DNA of 48,007 nucleotides from Acidobacteriaceae bacterium (GCA_003134855.1 PLCS01000015.1:1-48007), one strand, 5' to 3'; numbered from the stretch's first letter, positions 31,107 through 41,296 are shown. Made by a program: numbers and translations. Notes: generated from the letters alone by a model not told the origin.

Positions 31107-33005
31107 ATGGGGACGATGCGGCCCGGCGGAATGGGCATGGGCGCGCGCGCCGAGCGCACCCCGCGCGGACGCGGCGCGCGAGCGGGCCAGGACGATCTGC
31201 CCAAGCGCAAGCCAGACCTCAAGAAGCTCTGGCCGCAGATCAAATCGCTGGTCAAACCGCGCCTGGGGCTGCTGCTGGCTGGCATGGGGCTGATGGTCAT
31301 CAACCGCTTTGCTGGACTGGTGCTTCCTTACACCTCCAAGCCGCTGCTGGACACGGTACTCAATCAAGGCCATCCGCGGCCCGATCTGCTGCCGGGCTTC
31401 ATCGCGCTGGTGTTCTCTGCCATGGTGGTGCAGGCCATCACTTCGTTCTCGCTGACGCAGTTGCTTTCCAAGGCCGGCCAGCGGCTGATCGCCGAGATGC
31501 GCCGCCAGGTCCAGAGGCACGTGGGACTGCTTTCGGTCTCCTACTACGATGAGAACCGCACCGGCACGCTGGTCGCCCGCATCATGACCGACGTCGAAGG
31601 CGTGCGCAATCTGGTCGGCACGGGCCTGGTTGAGTTTGTCGGCGGCCTGCTGACCGCCGTGCTGGCCTTTCTCTTTCTGCTGCATCGCAGCGTTGAGGTA
31701 ACTCTGACGGTCTTCGCCATCATGGGATCATTCGTCTTTGTCTTGCAATACGCCTTCAGGATCATTCGTCCCATCTTCCGCGAACGGGCCAAAATCAATG
31801 CGGAGGTCACGGGCCGGTTGACCGAGTCGCTGGGCGGCGTGCGGGTCATCAAGGGCTATCACGCCGAGGAGCGCGAAGCTGGGGTCTTCTCGCGCGGCGT
31901 CGAGCGCCTATTGGCCAACGTGATGAAGTCGTTGACCATGACCAGCTCGATGTCTGCCGCCTCAACCACCGTACTGGGCCTTGTTTCGGCTATCGTCATG
32001 TGGTTGGGAGGCCATCGCGTACTGGCCGGCGCCTGGACCGTCGGCGACTATTTCAGCTACAACATGTTTCTCGCCTTCATGATTGCGCCGGTCTTTCAGA
32101 TCGTGAACATCGGCACGCAACTGACGGAGGCCTTTGCCGGACTCGACCGCACCAACGAAATCATGTCGGAGCTGGAGGAGAATCAGAGCCCCGAACGCAC
32201 GGTGAGGATTCCGCCGATTCAAGGCACGGTGCGCTTTGAGAACGTTGAGTTCGCCTACGACGCGGACAAACCAGTTCTGCACGGCGTCAGCTTTCTCGCC
32301 GAGCCGGGAACGGTGACCGCGCTGGTCGGATCTTCAGGCTCGGGCAAGTCCACGATGATCAGCCTGCTCTGCGCCTTTCACACGCCATCCAAAGGCCGCG
32401 TCCTGGTGGATGATGTGGACCTTGCGCACGTGGACTTGAACACCTTCCGTTCGCAGTTGGGCGTGGTGCTGCAGGATTCGTTTCTTTTCGACGGCACCAT
32501 CCGCGAGAACATTCTTTTTTCGCGGCCCGATGCCACCGAGGAGCAGTTTCTCTTTGCCTGCCGCACGGCGCGTGTGGACGAGTTTGCCGAACGCTACGAG
32601 GAGGCCTACGACACCATCGTCGGCGAGCGCGGCGTGAAGCTCTCCGGCGGCCAGCGCCAGCGGCTGTCGATCGCGCGCGCCCTGCTGGCCGAGCCGCGCA
32701 TCCTGATTCTCGATGAGGCCACCAGCTCGCTTGACTCCGAGTCCGAAGCGATGATTCAGGCCGGATTGAGCCAACTGATGCAGGGGCGGACAACTTTCGT
32801 CATCGCCCACCGCCTCTCGACGATCCGCCGCGCTGACCAGATTCTGGTCGTCGAGGGCGGGCTCATCGTCGAGCGCGGCAACCACGCCGAACTCTTCGCG
32901 ATGCGTGGCCGCTACTACGACCTTTACACGCGCCAGCACGGCCTTGAAGCGAACCTCTTCCTCGCGCCCGGCGAGGGGGATGTGGTGGATGAAAACACCG
33001 ATTGA
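31107..33005 (+). CDS. ABC exporter, MsbA/multidrug type
   Basis: A 632-residue half-transporter with fused TM and ATPase domains. Residues 1-35 are a Gly/Arg/Met-rich extension. Six TM helices lie between about 50 and 340. The ATPase has Walker A 'GSSGSGKST' near 408, Q loop 'VVLQDSFLFDG', signature 'LSGGQRQRLSIARALL', Walker B 'ILILDEATSSLD' and H loop 'FVIAHRLST'. It is of the lipid flippase/multidrug type; with lpxD and lpxL in the window, lipid A-core flipping is possible, but the operon context does not prove it. Confidence 0.92.
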   Translation: MGTMRPGGMGMGARAERTPRGRGARAGQDDLPKRKPDLKKLWPQIKSLVKPRLGLLLAGMGLMVINRFAGLVLPYTSKPLLDTVLNQGHPRPDLLPGFIALVFSAMVVQAITSFSLTQLLSKAGQRLIAEMRRQVQRHVGLLSVSYYDENRTGTLVARIMTDVEGVRNLVGTGLVEFVGGLLTAVLAFLFLLHRSVEVTLTVFAIMGSFVFVLQYAFRIIRPIFRERAKINAEVTGRLTESLGGVRVIKGYHAEEREAGVFSRGVERLLANVMKSLTMTSSMSAASTTVLGLVSAIVMWLGGHRVLAGAWTVGDYFSYNMFLAFMIAPVFQIVNIGTQLTEAFAGLDRTNEIMSELEENQSPERTVRIPPIQGTVRFENVEFAYDADKPVLHGVSFLAEPGTVTALVGSSGSGKSTMISLLCAFHTPSKGRVLVDDVDLAHVDLNTFRSQLGVVLQDSFLFDGTIRENILFSRPDATEEQFLFACRTARVDEFAERYEEAYDTIVGERGVKLSGGQRQRLSIARALLAEPRILILDEATSSLDSESEAMIQAGLSQLMQGRTTFVIAHRLSTIRRADQILVVEGGLIVERGNHAELFAMRGRYYDLYTRQHGLEANLFLAPGEGDVVDENTD

Positions 33006-33039
33006 GTAGCCGGATTATTTTGCACAGTAAGACTAGATT

Positions 33040-34635
33040 TCACCGGGCCACGATGAATGGTCCCGCCGTCTTCGCTCCATCCGCTCCCGCAAAGGCTGTC
33101 TGACCCATCGACGGCGCTAACGCAGGCGCCCACTCGCGCCGAGCAAGCTCCGGCATCGGCTTCGCCCGGAAGAGCTTCTTGCACTGGTGCGCCGTCCACT
33201 TGGCCCAGGCCTTGGACTTCTTGCGGCGCGCGCTGTCGGTGGAGATGCCCGTGCCCGCGTACATCTGCCGATAGAGCTTTGAGAGGAACATGAAGGCGAT
33301 CCGCGAAGTGATCGTCGGGCAGCAGGCGGATCGCTTCCAGATATCGCCCCAGTTATAGAACGTATCCCACACTCTTTGTGTGCGCTCGCGAATCTCATCC
33401 GAACTCATCGTAGGATGCGGCGTGAACATCTTGGGCCGAACCGCTGTGGGAATCAGCCAGTACCGCGTAATCGGCACATCGCCCACCATCGTGGGATTCG
33501 CCGCCTGCTCCTTCTCCCAGCGCCCGAAATCCACCGTGCCCGGAAACGGCGTCATCATCACGAACTGGGCGAACGTAATGCCTGCCCTCTTGGCCATCGC
33601 CACCGTGGCGTCGAAGGTCGCCGGCCTGTCCGTCGGCAGCCCGAAGATGAATGAACCGAGCACATGAACGCCGTGCGTTTTGAAGGTCTGCAGTTGCGTT
33701 GCCATGGCCTCGCCAGAGAGATTCCAGTCTTTGTAGATCGCCTTGAGTCCCTCCGGCGTCACCGCCTCGATCCCGACCAGCGCGCCCTTGATGTTCGCCT
33801 TCTTCATCGCATCCAGGAACTCGACGTCTTCGCCCGCCTCCATCGTCATCTGGGTATAGAAGACCATGTCCTTCGGCAGCTTTGCCAGCTCATCCATCAG
33901 ATGGAAGCGCTCGGCGCGAATCGCAGTCAGCTCTTCCAGCTTGGCCGTATTGCCCTGCTCGCGAGCCAGCCGCAGATCGGTGAAGGTTACTGGATAAAAA
34001 TTATCGTCAGCCAGGGCGATGAAGCGGAATCCAATCCGGCGCAGTTCCACGATCTCGTCAATGACTTTTTGATGGCTGCGCTGCCGGGGCTTTTGCCCAT
34101 CGGTCTTCCACACGCTGCAAAAGGAACAGTGCTTGGGGCAGCCGCGAATGGTTTGCACCGAGGCCCACATATATTTTTCCGGGTTCATCAAATCCCAGCG
34201 CGCGGCCAGGAATTCGCCGCCGCCGATCCGCCCGCCGTCGTATATTTTCTCCAACTTGCCTGCCAGGCAATCCGTCACTGCCTTGCCCCAGGCCACGTCG
34301 CCATCCCCGGTCACCACCGCGTGCGCCTGCCCGCGATCCAGCGCCTCTTCAGGAAAGAGCGTGGCGTGAATGCCGCCGTAGATCACCCATGCGCCCCGGC
34401 CGCGCGCCATCCTGCCCACCTCGTAGCCGCGTAGAGCATTACCGGTGTGGACGCTGATGCCCACAATGTCTCCCGGCTGTATCGTCTCCGGAACAATCTG
34501 CTCCAGCGATTCATCAACGAGAATGGGATCGCCCGCTGCTAACGGCGTCGCCGCCGCCAGCACAAACAGCCAGCGCGGCGTGATCACCGCGGTGCCAAAA
34601 GAATTGTCGCTGGGATTAACCAGATGAACGCTCAA
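33040..34635 (-). CDS. B12-binding-domain radical SAM protein
   Basis: A 531-residue enzyme. Residues 1-125 form a cobalamin-binding-type Rossmann domain ('PLAAGDPILVDESLEQ', 'VGISVHTGNALRGYEVGRMA', 'VIYGGIHATLFPEEAL'). The radical SAM core has 'RGCPKHCSFCSV' (Cys166, Cys170, Cys173) binding the 4Fe-4S cluster. 'FIALADDNFYP' and 'GALVGIEAVTPEGLKAI' follow, then a C-terminal domain. Members of this class methylate or rearrange unactivated carbons, for example in hopanoid, antibiotic or bacteriochlorophyll synthesis. The substrate here is unknown. The start is TTG 34635 with AAAGG upstream. Its promoter carries a perfect palindrome. Confidence 0.88.
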   Translation of the reverse strand: MSVHLVNPSDNSFGTAVITPRWLFVLAAATPLAAGDPILVDESLEQIVPETIQPGDIVGISVHTGNALRGYEVGRMARGRGAWVIYGGIHATLFPEEALDRGQAHAVVTGDGDVAWGKAVTDCLAGKLEKIYDGGRIGGGEFLAARWDLMNPEKYMWASVQTIRGCPKHCSFCSVWKTDGQKPRQRSHQKVIDEIVELRRIGFRFIALADDNFYPVTFTDLRLAREQGNTAKLEELTAIRAERFHLMDELAKLPKDMVFYTQMTMEAGEDVEFLDAMKKANIKGALVGIEAVTPEGLKAIYKDWNLSGEAMATQLQTFKTHGVHVLGSFIFGLPTDRPATFDATVAMAKRAGITFAQFVMMTPFPGTVDFGRWEKEQAANPTMVGDVPITRYWLIPTAVRPKMFTPHPTMSSDEIRERTQRVWDTFYNWGDIWKRSACCPTITSRIAFMFLSKLYRQMYAGTGISTDSARRKKSKAWAKWTAHQCKKLFRAKPMPELARREWAPALAPSMGQTAFAGADGAKTAGPFIVAR

Positions 34636-34747
34636 CCGATTTTACCTTTCCTCGTGGGAGTGTAATGGTCTCAGAGAGCGTTGTCGCCATCGGACGCATG
34701 AAGAACGGGGATGCACTTCCGCGGATTGCCGATTTCGATTCTTCCCG

Positions 34748-34785
34748 CTGTATAGACTTATACAGGTTTACAGGCTTTCTGTCAC
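34748..34785 (-). promoter_or_regulatory. Promoter and operator of the radical SAM gene
   Basis: Minus-strand -35 GTGACA (34780-34785), 17-bp spacer, -10 TATAAG (34757-34762). A perfect inverted repeat ctgtata-gact-tatacag (34748-34765) covers the -10. About 113 bp from the TTG start. The rest of this 260-bp gap shows no gene. Confidence 0.65.
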
Positions 34786-34897
34786 TCAAGTGTGCAATAT
34801 TGACCACTTTTTTGTCCATCGGCCAAAAAGCCTGTGCGTCGAAAGTGCGGATGCGGGTAGATTTCAGCCTCGCTGGACGCGGGTCATCGCGGCGGAA

Positions 34898-36460
34898 TCA
34901 TTGCAATTCCAAACCCGGCAAAACCAGACGCTTCTCGCGGAACAGCTCCGTGCATACCCGCACAACATCAGGATCCAAAAGCTTTCCGGAAAGTGCCTTG
35001 ATCTCTGCCAGTGCAACCTCCAATCCGAGAGTCCGCCGGTAGGGCCGGTCGGAGGCCATCGCTTCCACGATGTCCGCCACGGCCAGGATCTTGGCCTCGG
35101 GGAGAATCGCATCCACTTTCAGCCCGTATGGATAGCCCGAGCCATCGAGCTTCTCGTGATGTTGGCGCACGATCTCGGCAACCGGCCAGGTAAAGGGAAT
35201 ATCTCGCAGAATGGAGTAACCGGCCTCCGGATGAGTCTTGATCAGGTCGTATTCTTCCTTGTTTAGCCTGGCCGGCTTAGTCAGGATATCAGTGGGGATC
35301 GAAATCTTCCCGATATCGTGAACCATTGCGGCCATCCGCAATCCCTGCAATTGCTCTTCATCCAAACCCATTTCCTTGCCAATGGCGCATGCTATCTCAG
35401 CCACCCGGCTTTCGTGACCCGCGGTGTAGGGATCCCGCAACTCCATCGCGGTGACGATGGCTGTCACCGCTGCGGATAATGCCTCAGCCAATTGCTTTTG
35501 CGCCTTTGCCAGATCGACCATTCCGGCATGAAGAGCCAACTGCTGTTCAAGCGAGCGGACACCGTGAACAATCTGTTCGGAAAGGTGCTGGAACACCAGA
35601 ACCGGCGCCGCTTCAAAGATGTTGGGGCGCGTGCCGTATACGATCAACGCGCCCCGCCAGACGCCCTCAATACGAAGTGGAACGGAGACCGAAGATCGGA
35701 TACCAAACTTCCTCGATCTCTTGCTCAATAGATCGAAGGCCGGCGATTTCTCGGTGTCGTTTACCAGTTGCAGCGTGCCAGTGCGAATGCAGATACCTGT
35801 CGGGCCTCGCCCCATCGGCTGATCAGCCGACCAGCTCAAATGCAGTCCATCCAGATAACCTGAGGCGCTCCCCGCCGATGCCGCGATCCGAATCTTTTTA
35901 TCCGGGCCATCTTCCGCAATGCCTACCCAGGCGAATACATAGGGGGATTGGTGGGTAATGGCATCGCAAATGCACTGTAGCAGGGCATCCGCGGAATGGG
36001 CCCGCCCCAGCGCCACCGCGGCAACAGAAAAGGCCGACAACGCCCAGTTCTGAGTAGAAAGCAGATGTTCTTTCTGCTGTTGATCGGTAATATCGCGCAG
36101 CTCGCCAATCACCAGCGATCGGCCCGCCAGTTCCAGCTTCTCCGAGGACCAGATCGCAACCGGTATCGAACGGCCGTCTTTACGCTGGATGTGCAAATCG
36201 AAATGAGGCGACGGGTGCAGCAATGGCTTCCGGAACTCAGCCTCGACCGCCTCGCGCTCACCCTCCGGGTGCAGCATGGTCACATGCATGCCGATGAGCT
36301 CCGCGCGCGAATAGCCCGTCAGAGTTTCCATTGCCGGGTTGGCATCCACAATCAGCCCTGTAGCGTGGTCAGTAGCTACCTTGCCATCCTGAGCAAAGTT
36401 CCAGCTCAAATCGTGCAGACTCTGCTTCTCGTTGACATCGGGAACGCTGGCCATGACCAT
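34898..36460 (-). CDS. PAS-GAF-HD-GYP signalling protein (c-di-GMP phosphodiesterase)
   Basis: A 520-residue cytoplasmic sensor-effector. A PAS domain spans about 18-125 ('LIVDANPAMETLTGYSRAEL'), and a GAF domain about 145-300 ('SPYVFAWVGIAEDGP', 'SSVSVPLRIEGVWRGALIVYG'). The HD-GYP phosphodiesterase domain is about 330-500, with 'MVHDIGKI' (His381, Asp382), 'HHEKLDGSGYPYG' (GYP at 442-444) and 'ADIVEAMASDRPYRR'. All metal-binding hallmarks are intact, so it should degrade c-di-GMP. No TM helix or signal peptide. ATG 36460 or 36454. It has its own promoter with a palindrome. Confidence 0.93.
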   Translation of the reverse strand: MVMASVPDVNEKQSLHDLSWNFAQDGKVATDHATGLIVDANPAMETLTGYSRAELIGMHVTMLHPEGEREAVEAEFRKPLLHPSPHFDLHIQRKDGRSIPVAIWSSEKLELAGRSLVIGELRDITDQQQKEHLLSTQNWALSAFSVAAVALGRAHSADALLQCICDAITHQSPYVFAWVGIAEDGPDKKIRIAASAGSASGYLDGLHLSWSADQPMGRGPTGICIRTGTLQLVNDTEKSPAFDLLSKRSRKFGIRSSVSVPLRIEGVWRGALIVYGTRPNIFEAAPVLVFQHLSEQIVHGVRSLEQQLALHAGMVDLAKAQKQLAEALSAAVTAIVTAMELRDPYTAGHESRVAEIACAIGKEMGLDEEQLQGLRMAAMVHDIGKISIPTDILTKPARLNKEEYDLIKTHPEAGYSILRDIPFTWPVAEIVRQHHEKLDGSGYPYGLKVDAILPEAKILAVADIVEAMASDRPYRRTLGLEVALAEIKALSGKLLDPDVVRVCTELFREKRLVLPGLELQ

Positions 36461-36523
36461 CGAACTCCCTGCGCGGCTGGCGTGGGCCGCTTCTCATCGA
36501 ATCCAATTCGACTCGGATGATGT

Positions 36524-36563
36524 GTTACTATAGTAACGTACTCCCTAATCTTTTGCGTGTCAA
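36524..36563 (-). promoter_or_regulatory. Promoter and operator of the HD-GYP gene
   Basis: Minus-strand consensus -35 TTGACA (36558-36563), 17-bp spacer, -10 TACGTT (36535-36540). A perfect 14-bp palindrome gttactatagtaac (36524-36537) overlaps the -10 and start site. About 65 bp from the ATG. Confidence 0.65.
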
Positions 36564-36637
36564 GCCAATTATATGCACATCTGTGCAGCTTTCAAGAAAA
36601 AGTCAGGTGGATAATACCCCGTGCCTGGTTACCCTGA

Positions 36638-37924
<1,287 letters not shown>

Positions 37925-38065
37925 CGTCTCTTCCATTCTCGCCGATGGCAGCGGCATACGGCAAAAGCGCCGGAGCCGGGCAGAAGTGGCGCAGTCTCCT
38001 GTTTTCCCGCCCTTCGGCCATTCACGGAGCGAGAAGCGGTGCGGACACCGACCTTATTTTTCTTG

Positions 38066-38281
38066 TTACCTCTCCACGGCTTCCGTGACATCCTGTAAAT
38101 CGCTCGACAAATGTTCGAGATCTTCATGGGTCTCTTTTTCCTGCATATTGTCAATCACGGACTGCGTTTCTTGATTCTTCTTGATGTCTTCGAGCGCGGA
38201 GTGATTGAGAACCTGATAGAGCAGGATCAGCGCGAGAAGAATCTGCGTCCAAGGCCAGGTCTTCCATTGACGAAGGATCAT
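38066..38281 (-). CDS. Small single-TM protein with coiled-coil tail
   Basis: 71 residues: a short N-terminus, one TM helix about 9-26 ('[19 protein letters not shown]') and a Glu/Gln/His-rich helical tail of about 45 residues ('[20 protein letters not shown]', '[19 protein letters not shown]') likely to form a coiled coil. The start is ATG 38281, preceded by GAGGGAG at about 10 nt. No known family. It lies just upstream of ribBA on the same strand, 142 bp away. Function unknown. Confidence 0.6.
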   Translation of the reverse strand: MILRQWKTWPWTQILLALILLYQVLNHSALEDIKKNQETQSVIDNMQEKETHEDLEHLSSDLQDVTEAVER

Positions 38282-38449
38282 TGTTTTGTCACTCCCTCTA
38301 GCATCACCGGATAATACACGATTGAGCCACGCTGGAGGCCCTACAGCCCGGCGATGCGGAGTCCGTCGTTCTCCCTTGGTTTCGATGCCCATAGCTCAGG
38401 ACGTGCATGAGGGGCGACGCCAGCGAGCATACCTCGCCCCTTATCTTTC

Positions 38450-39136
38450 TTACCAATTTCGGAAGACTAACGGAGGCGGGCAAGTGAGGATTTCCGGACT
38501 CAAAAATGATGGGATTGTTTCCATCAGTCTCCTACCTTCTCGCTGCAATGTTTCTTCCAGTTCCTGTTGTTCTTTTTCTAACCACTCATACCCAGTGGGG
38601 AGCGGTTTCCCAAAACCGGCGACAACAGAATTTCGCTTTTGCCAAAGGGAGGTGTATTTCACCTCCAGCGCGGGGTTAAAGAGAAAGCAAAGTTTGCGGG
38701 CGTAGTCTGCCTCCTCATGGAGACCGTTGTACCCCTTCTTCGGGTTCCAGCTATCCAATTGCCGCATGTAGTCGAGTTCACGCCTTCTCTTGATTGCCGC
38801 CCCGCATTCTTCAAGAACCTCCATGACGAACATATTGAGGCCGTCTTCGTTCATTGCGCGGTAAAGCGGGTCGTTCTTCCGTTCTTCTCTCTTTCTTGCA
38901 GCACGGTGGCCTGCCCATCTATCTGAGAGGCTCATTTCCGTGTATCCGACGTAGAACATGCCTTTTTCGACATGGGTAATCCTGTAGACAAAGACGTGGT
39001 CACGTTTCGGCGGAGTGTAGGTCTTTTCACCCGACAATAAGCGGATGTTGTGCTCGAAGGGCCTACTATCGCGGAAGCAAAGAAACCCTGGATGAATGGG
39101 GCATCGTCCGAAGTCGCACAATAGGGTCGCCTCCAT
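38450..39136 (-). CDS. GIY-YIG nuclease-domain protein
   Basis: A 228-residue protein. A GIY-YIG core covers about residues 47-135: 'HVFVYRITHVEKGMFYVGYT' contains the two aromatic motifs (VYR..FYVGYT), then the conserved Arg in 'LSDRWAGHRAARKREER' and Glu in 'EDGLNMFVMEVLEECG'. The C-terminal 90 residues are helical and charged. It could be an endonuclease of a mobile or defence element. GC content is lower than the surroundings, suggesting transfer. No homing intron and no partner gene is visible. ATG 39136 has no strong SD, so the exact N-terminus is uncertain. Confidence 0.75.
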   Translation of the reverse strand: MEATLLCDFGRCPIHPGFLCFRDSRPFEHNIRLLSGEKTYTPPKRDHVFVYRITHVEKGMFYVGYTEMSLSDRWAGHRAARKREERKNDPLYRAMNEDGLNMFVMEVLEECGAAIKRRRELDYMRQLDSWNPKKGYNGLHEEADYARKLCFLFNPALEVKYTSLWQKRNSVVAGFGKPLPTGYEWLEKEQQELEETLQREGRRLMETIPSFLSPEILTCPPPLVFRNW

Positions 39137-39240
39137 CTGAATGGCCGTTTGCCTTCCGGTGAGAGTTTACCTGTTCCCTCCATTCCCGCGCGAGAGCAAA
39201 TCTCAACCCCGGCAATCGAGCGAAATCATGGTCAGGCTGA

Positions 39241-39300
39241 CTGGCGGGTGGCCCATTTCCTCACACGAGAATCTGGGTGCCCTAAGTCTGTAATCTCGAA
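39241..39300. repeat. Degenerate dispersed repeat
   Basis: ggcgggtggcccatttcc followed by gaatctgggtgccctaag and gtctgtaatctcgaagctggg. These are decayed pieces of the repeat family at 19436 and 21881. They fill most of the gap before the DUF433 gene. Confidence 0.6.
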
Positions 39301-39387
39301 GCTGGGAAAGTTCAATTCCTGGTAGCGTTTTGAAATCCGGCTGCAAAGCGTCTACCATCAGACTATGCTTCGGAAGGGAGCGGGCAT

Positions 39388-39618
39388 ATGGGACAAATGG
39401 ATCGCATCACCCGGAACCCCGCGGTCATGGGCGGCAAGGCTTGCATTCGCGGAATGCGTGTCACGGTCAGCATGATCGTCGGTCAGATCGGCGCCGGACA
39501 CAGCATCGAGGAACTGCTCGCCAGCTACCCCTATCTGGAGCGCGAGGACATACTGCAAGCGCTTCGCTATGCGGCGTGGGTGGCGGAAGACCGCGAGGTC
39601 GTTCTGGCAACAGCATGA
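39388..39618 (+). CDS. DUF433 antitoxin-like protein, pair 2
   Basis: A 76-residue DUF433 protein: 'DRITRNPAVMGGKACIRGMR', then 'VTVSMIVGQIGAGHSIEELL' and 'ASYPYLEREDILQALRYAAW', a canonical full-length member. It overlaps the DUF5615 gene by 4 bp (ATGA). ATG 39388 or 39397 are both possible starts. Clearly diverged from pair 1, so the two modules are not a recent local duplication. Confidence 0.87.
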   Translation: MGQMDRITRNPAVMGGKACIRGMRVTVSMIVGQIGAGHSIEELLASYPYLEREDILQALRYAAWVAEDREVVLATA

Positions 39619-39986
39619 AGCTGCTTATCGACATGAATCTGTCTCCGGACTGGGTTCGGTTTCTGTCCGGCGCGGGCGTCGAATCGGTCCACTGGTCGGC
39701 GATTGGAGCTGCTACCGCTCCAGACACGGAGATCATGGCCTATGCCAGCGTCCACGGCTATGTGGTTCTGACTCAAGACCTCGATTTCGGCGCGATCCTG
39801 GCAGACACAAAGGTTCAAAAACCAAGTGTCGTGCAAATTCGCTCAGAAGATTTGGCTCCCAGCAGCATCGGCAAGCTCGTTCTTTCAGCTTTGGCCGAAG
39901 GAGAGTCTATGCTGGAATCCGGTGCGTTGCTCTCGGTGGATTCCAAGCGCACGCGGTTGCGCCTGTTGCCGTTTCCCTCCATCTAA
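39615..39986 (+). CDS. DUF5615 PIN-like toxin candidate, pair 2
   Basis: A 123-residue PIN-like protein: 'MKLLIDMNLSPDWVRFLSGA' (Asp6), 'SVHWSAIGAATAPDTEIMAYA', then 'VLTQDLDFGAILA' (acidic cluster). Partner of the preceding DUF433 protein. The C-terminus ('ESGALLSVDSKRTRLRLLPF') is typical. VapC-like RNase activity is inferred from the PIN-like fold only. Confidence 0.87.
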   Translation: MKLLIDMNLSPDWVRFLSGAGVESVHWSAIGAATAPDTEIMAYASVHGYVVLTQDLDFGAILADTKVQKPSVVQIRSEDLAPSSIGKLVLSALAEGESMLESGALLSVDSKRTRLRLLPFPSI

Positions 39987-40289
39987 GGCAGAGTATCCAT
40001 GCTCCGGATTCTCGGACCTGGAAAATCTACGGGAGTCTATCTGACGGGTGACCCACATCTCGATTTTGAGATGGGTGAGACGATGAACCCCAACTCCAGA
40101 CATTCAAACCCGGAAGGATCTCCTTACTTGACGGACAACGCCACCATCAGAGAAAAATCGGGGCCGCAAGAATCTTTACAGATAATTACGCTCCGTCGGC
40201 CCACGATTGAAGAAGGTGCAAGAGCAGGCCTCGGCTGATCCCTGATCCCTGACCCCTGACCCCTGACCCCTGAATAGTGAGATTCCGCC
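39987..40289. other. Repeat-filled intergenic region
   Basis: Contains a degenerate hairpin catctc-gatttt-gagatg (40056-40073) flanked by acgggtgaccc and gggtgagac, related to the dispersed repeats, and the heptad array at 40234-40275. No gene was seen in it. Confidence 0.5.
40234..40275. repeat. Heptad tandem repeat (CTGAYCC)n
   Basis: Five to six copies of CTGATCC/CTGACCC just upstream of the next gene. On the opposite strand it reads GGGATCA/GGGGTCA, the same unit as at 2731 and 12502. Confidence 0.85.
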
Positions 40290-40679
40290 ATGACTCCAAA
40301 ATTGTCTACAAAATCTACCTCGGAACTCACCCTGGTCGAGGCCATTCCTCCTCCGGCGCTTGATCCCAATCCCAAAAAAGGCCTGATCGCTCTCAAGCGT
40401 TGCTGCGCCGCTTGGAAGCGCGCCTACGATGCGTACATGGAAGGCAAGGACGGGAGCGAGATCACGATGCTTTTCGCAGCCGACGATGCCGGTCCTGCTT
40501 TCTGCAAAGCCATGCCCCCTCTTGTCGGTTATGAAAACATCTGCGACTTCATCGCTTGCGCGGCTCACGGCATACTCATCAACGCGATTCCCGAAAAGAG
40601 GGCCAACCAGCTCCTGTACGCGGCGCAGATTGCGCTCGTCTCCCTGAATTACGAGCCAAAACCGCGAAAATCCGCCTGA
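40290..40679 (+). CDS. Conserved-looking hypothetical protein (129 aa)
   Basis: 129 residues, helical. A Pro-rich N-terminus ('LVEAIPPPALDPNPKKG') precedes 'LIALKRCCAAWKRAYDAYME' and 'CKAMPPLVGYENICDFIACA', ending 'ANQLLYAAQIALVSLNYE'. No signal peptide or TM helix. I do not recognise a named domain. Codon use resembles the neighbours, so it is likely real. No clear SD precedes ATG 40290. The heptad repeat ends 15 bp upstream. Confidence 0.65.
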   Translation: MTPKLSTKSTSELTLVEAIPPPALDPNPKKGLIALKRCCAAWKRAYDAYMEGKDGSEITMLFAADDAGPAFCKAMPPLVGYENICDFIACAAHGILINAIPEKRANQLLYAAQIALVSLNYEPKPRKSA

Positions 40680-40924
40680 CCCCCACCCCCTCCCCCTGTG
40701 GAAATCTCTTTTCGACCCCTCTTATTGCTTGTAACTCACACGGATTCATCAACTTGTAATTATTACGTAGTCGCGAAATGGTAGTGCAAACTCCCGATTT
40801 TGCCCCTTTTTGTGGCTATTTTGGGGCCAAAAGGACAGGAAATCGGCTGGTTTTGATGGATTTCTACAGGTCAGAAACCAATTGGCCGGCAATCCGGAAA
40901 CTCCAGGATCAGCCCACAGACAGC
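40680..40924. other. Non-coding stretch with C-rich tract and small palindrome
   Basis: A C-rich run (ccccaccccctcccc) is followed by the palindrome gtaat-t-attac at 40756-40766 and a region (about 40800-40920) that has stops in all frames of useful length. Nothing else could be supported; an untranslated RNA cannot be excluded. Confidence 0.4.
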
Positions 40925-40952
40925 AAAAGCGCCGCTCGAAGGCGGCGCTTTT
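40925..40952 (-). terminator. Strong intrinsic terminator
   Basis: Perfect 11-bp stem aaaagcgccgc (40925-40935) with gcggcgctttt (40942-40952), loop tcgaag. On the minus strand it ends in a T-run, 25 bp after the stop of the small gene at 40977. It is symmetrical, so it may also stop plus-strand transcripts. Confidence 0.85.
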
Positions 40953-40976
40953 CAAGAACCAGACAGTAACAAAGGC

Positions 40977-41204
40977 TTACAACGCCGATTCGATCTCAAA
41001 GCCCCAGGCTTCCAGAAGCGCCTCGGGGATGTACTTGGAGTTTTTGTTGCGGCGAGCCCACTCGCGCAGACGGGTGGAGCGGATATATTGATCCGGGCTG
41101 AGCTTGAACTCCTTGACGATCTGCTCGAAGGAGGTCACGGTGGGCACAACCGGGCCTATGGGCTCCGGCTTGCCCCAATTCGGATTTCCACGACGCTTTG
41201 CCAT
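40977..41204 (-). CDS. Small conserved-looking basic protein (75 aa)
   Basis: 75 residues beginning MAKRRGNPNWGKPEPIGP, then 'VTSFEQIVKEFKLSPDQYIR' and 'STRLREWARRNKNSKYIPEA', ending 'LLEAWGFEIESAL'. The N-terminus is basic and Gly/Pro-rich, reminiscent of nucleoid-binding or AT-hook-like arms; the rest is helical. Start ATG 41204 with AGAGGA upstream; a 12-residue longer form (41240) is less likely. It has its own strong promoter (41297-41325), a leader of about 85 nt and a strong terminator, so it is a highly expressed single gene. I believe similar proteins occur widely in Acidobacteriota, but this is memory, not a search. Function unknown. Confidence 0.75.
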   Translation of the reverse strand: MAKRRGNPNWGKPEPIGPVVPTVTSFEQIVKEFKLSPDQYIRSTRLREWARRNKNSKYIPEALLEAWGFEIESAL

Positions 41205-41296
41205 TGATTTGGGATCCTCTAAATGATGTGATGCGTGCAACTCCCAGGCCGCGGGAGGGAGGGTACTGCGGCTCCAGGGCGAAAGAATACTCTATT

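Noticed and set aside
34748..34765. LexA box (CTGT...ACAG) at the radical SAM promoter
   Set aside because: The spacing between CTGT and ACAG is 10, not the 8 of the proteobacterial SOS box, and the gene has no link to DNA repair. Kept only as an unnamed operator.
34616..34819. Small minus-strand frame (67 aa) upstream of the radical SAM gene
   Set aside because: It spans the promoter and palindrome, has no similarity and overlaps the TTG start region.
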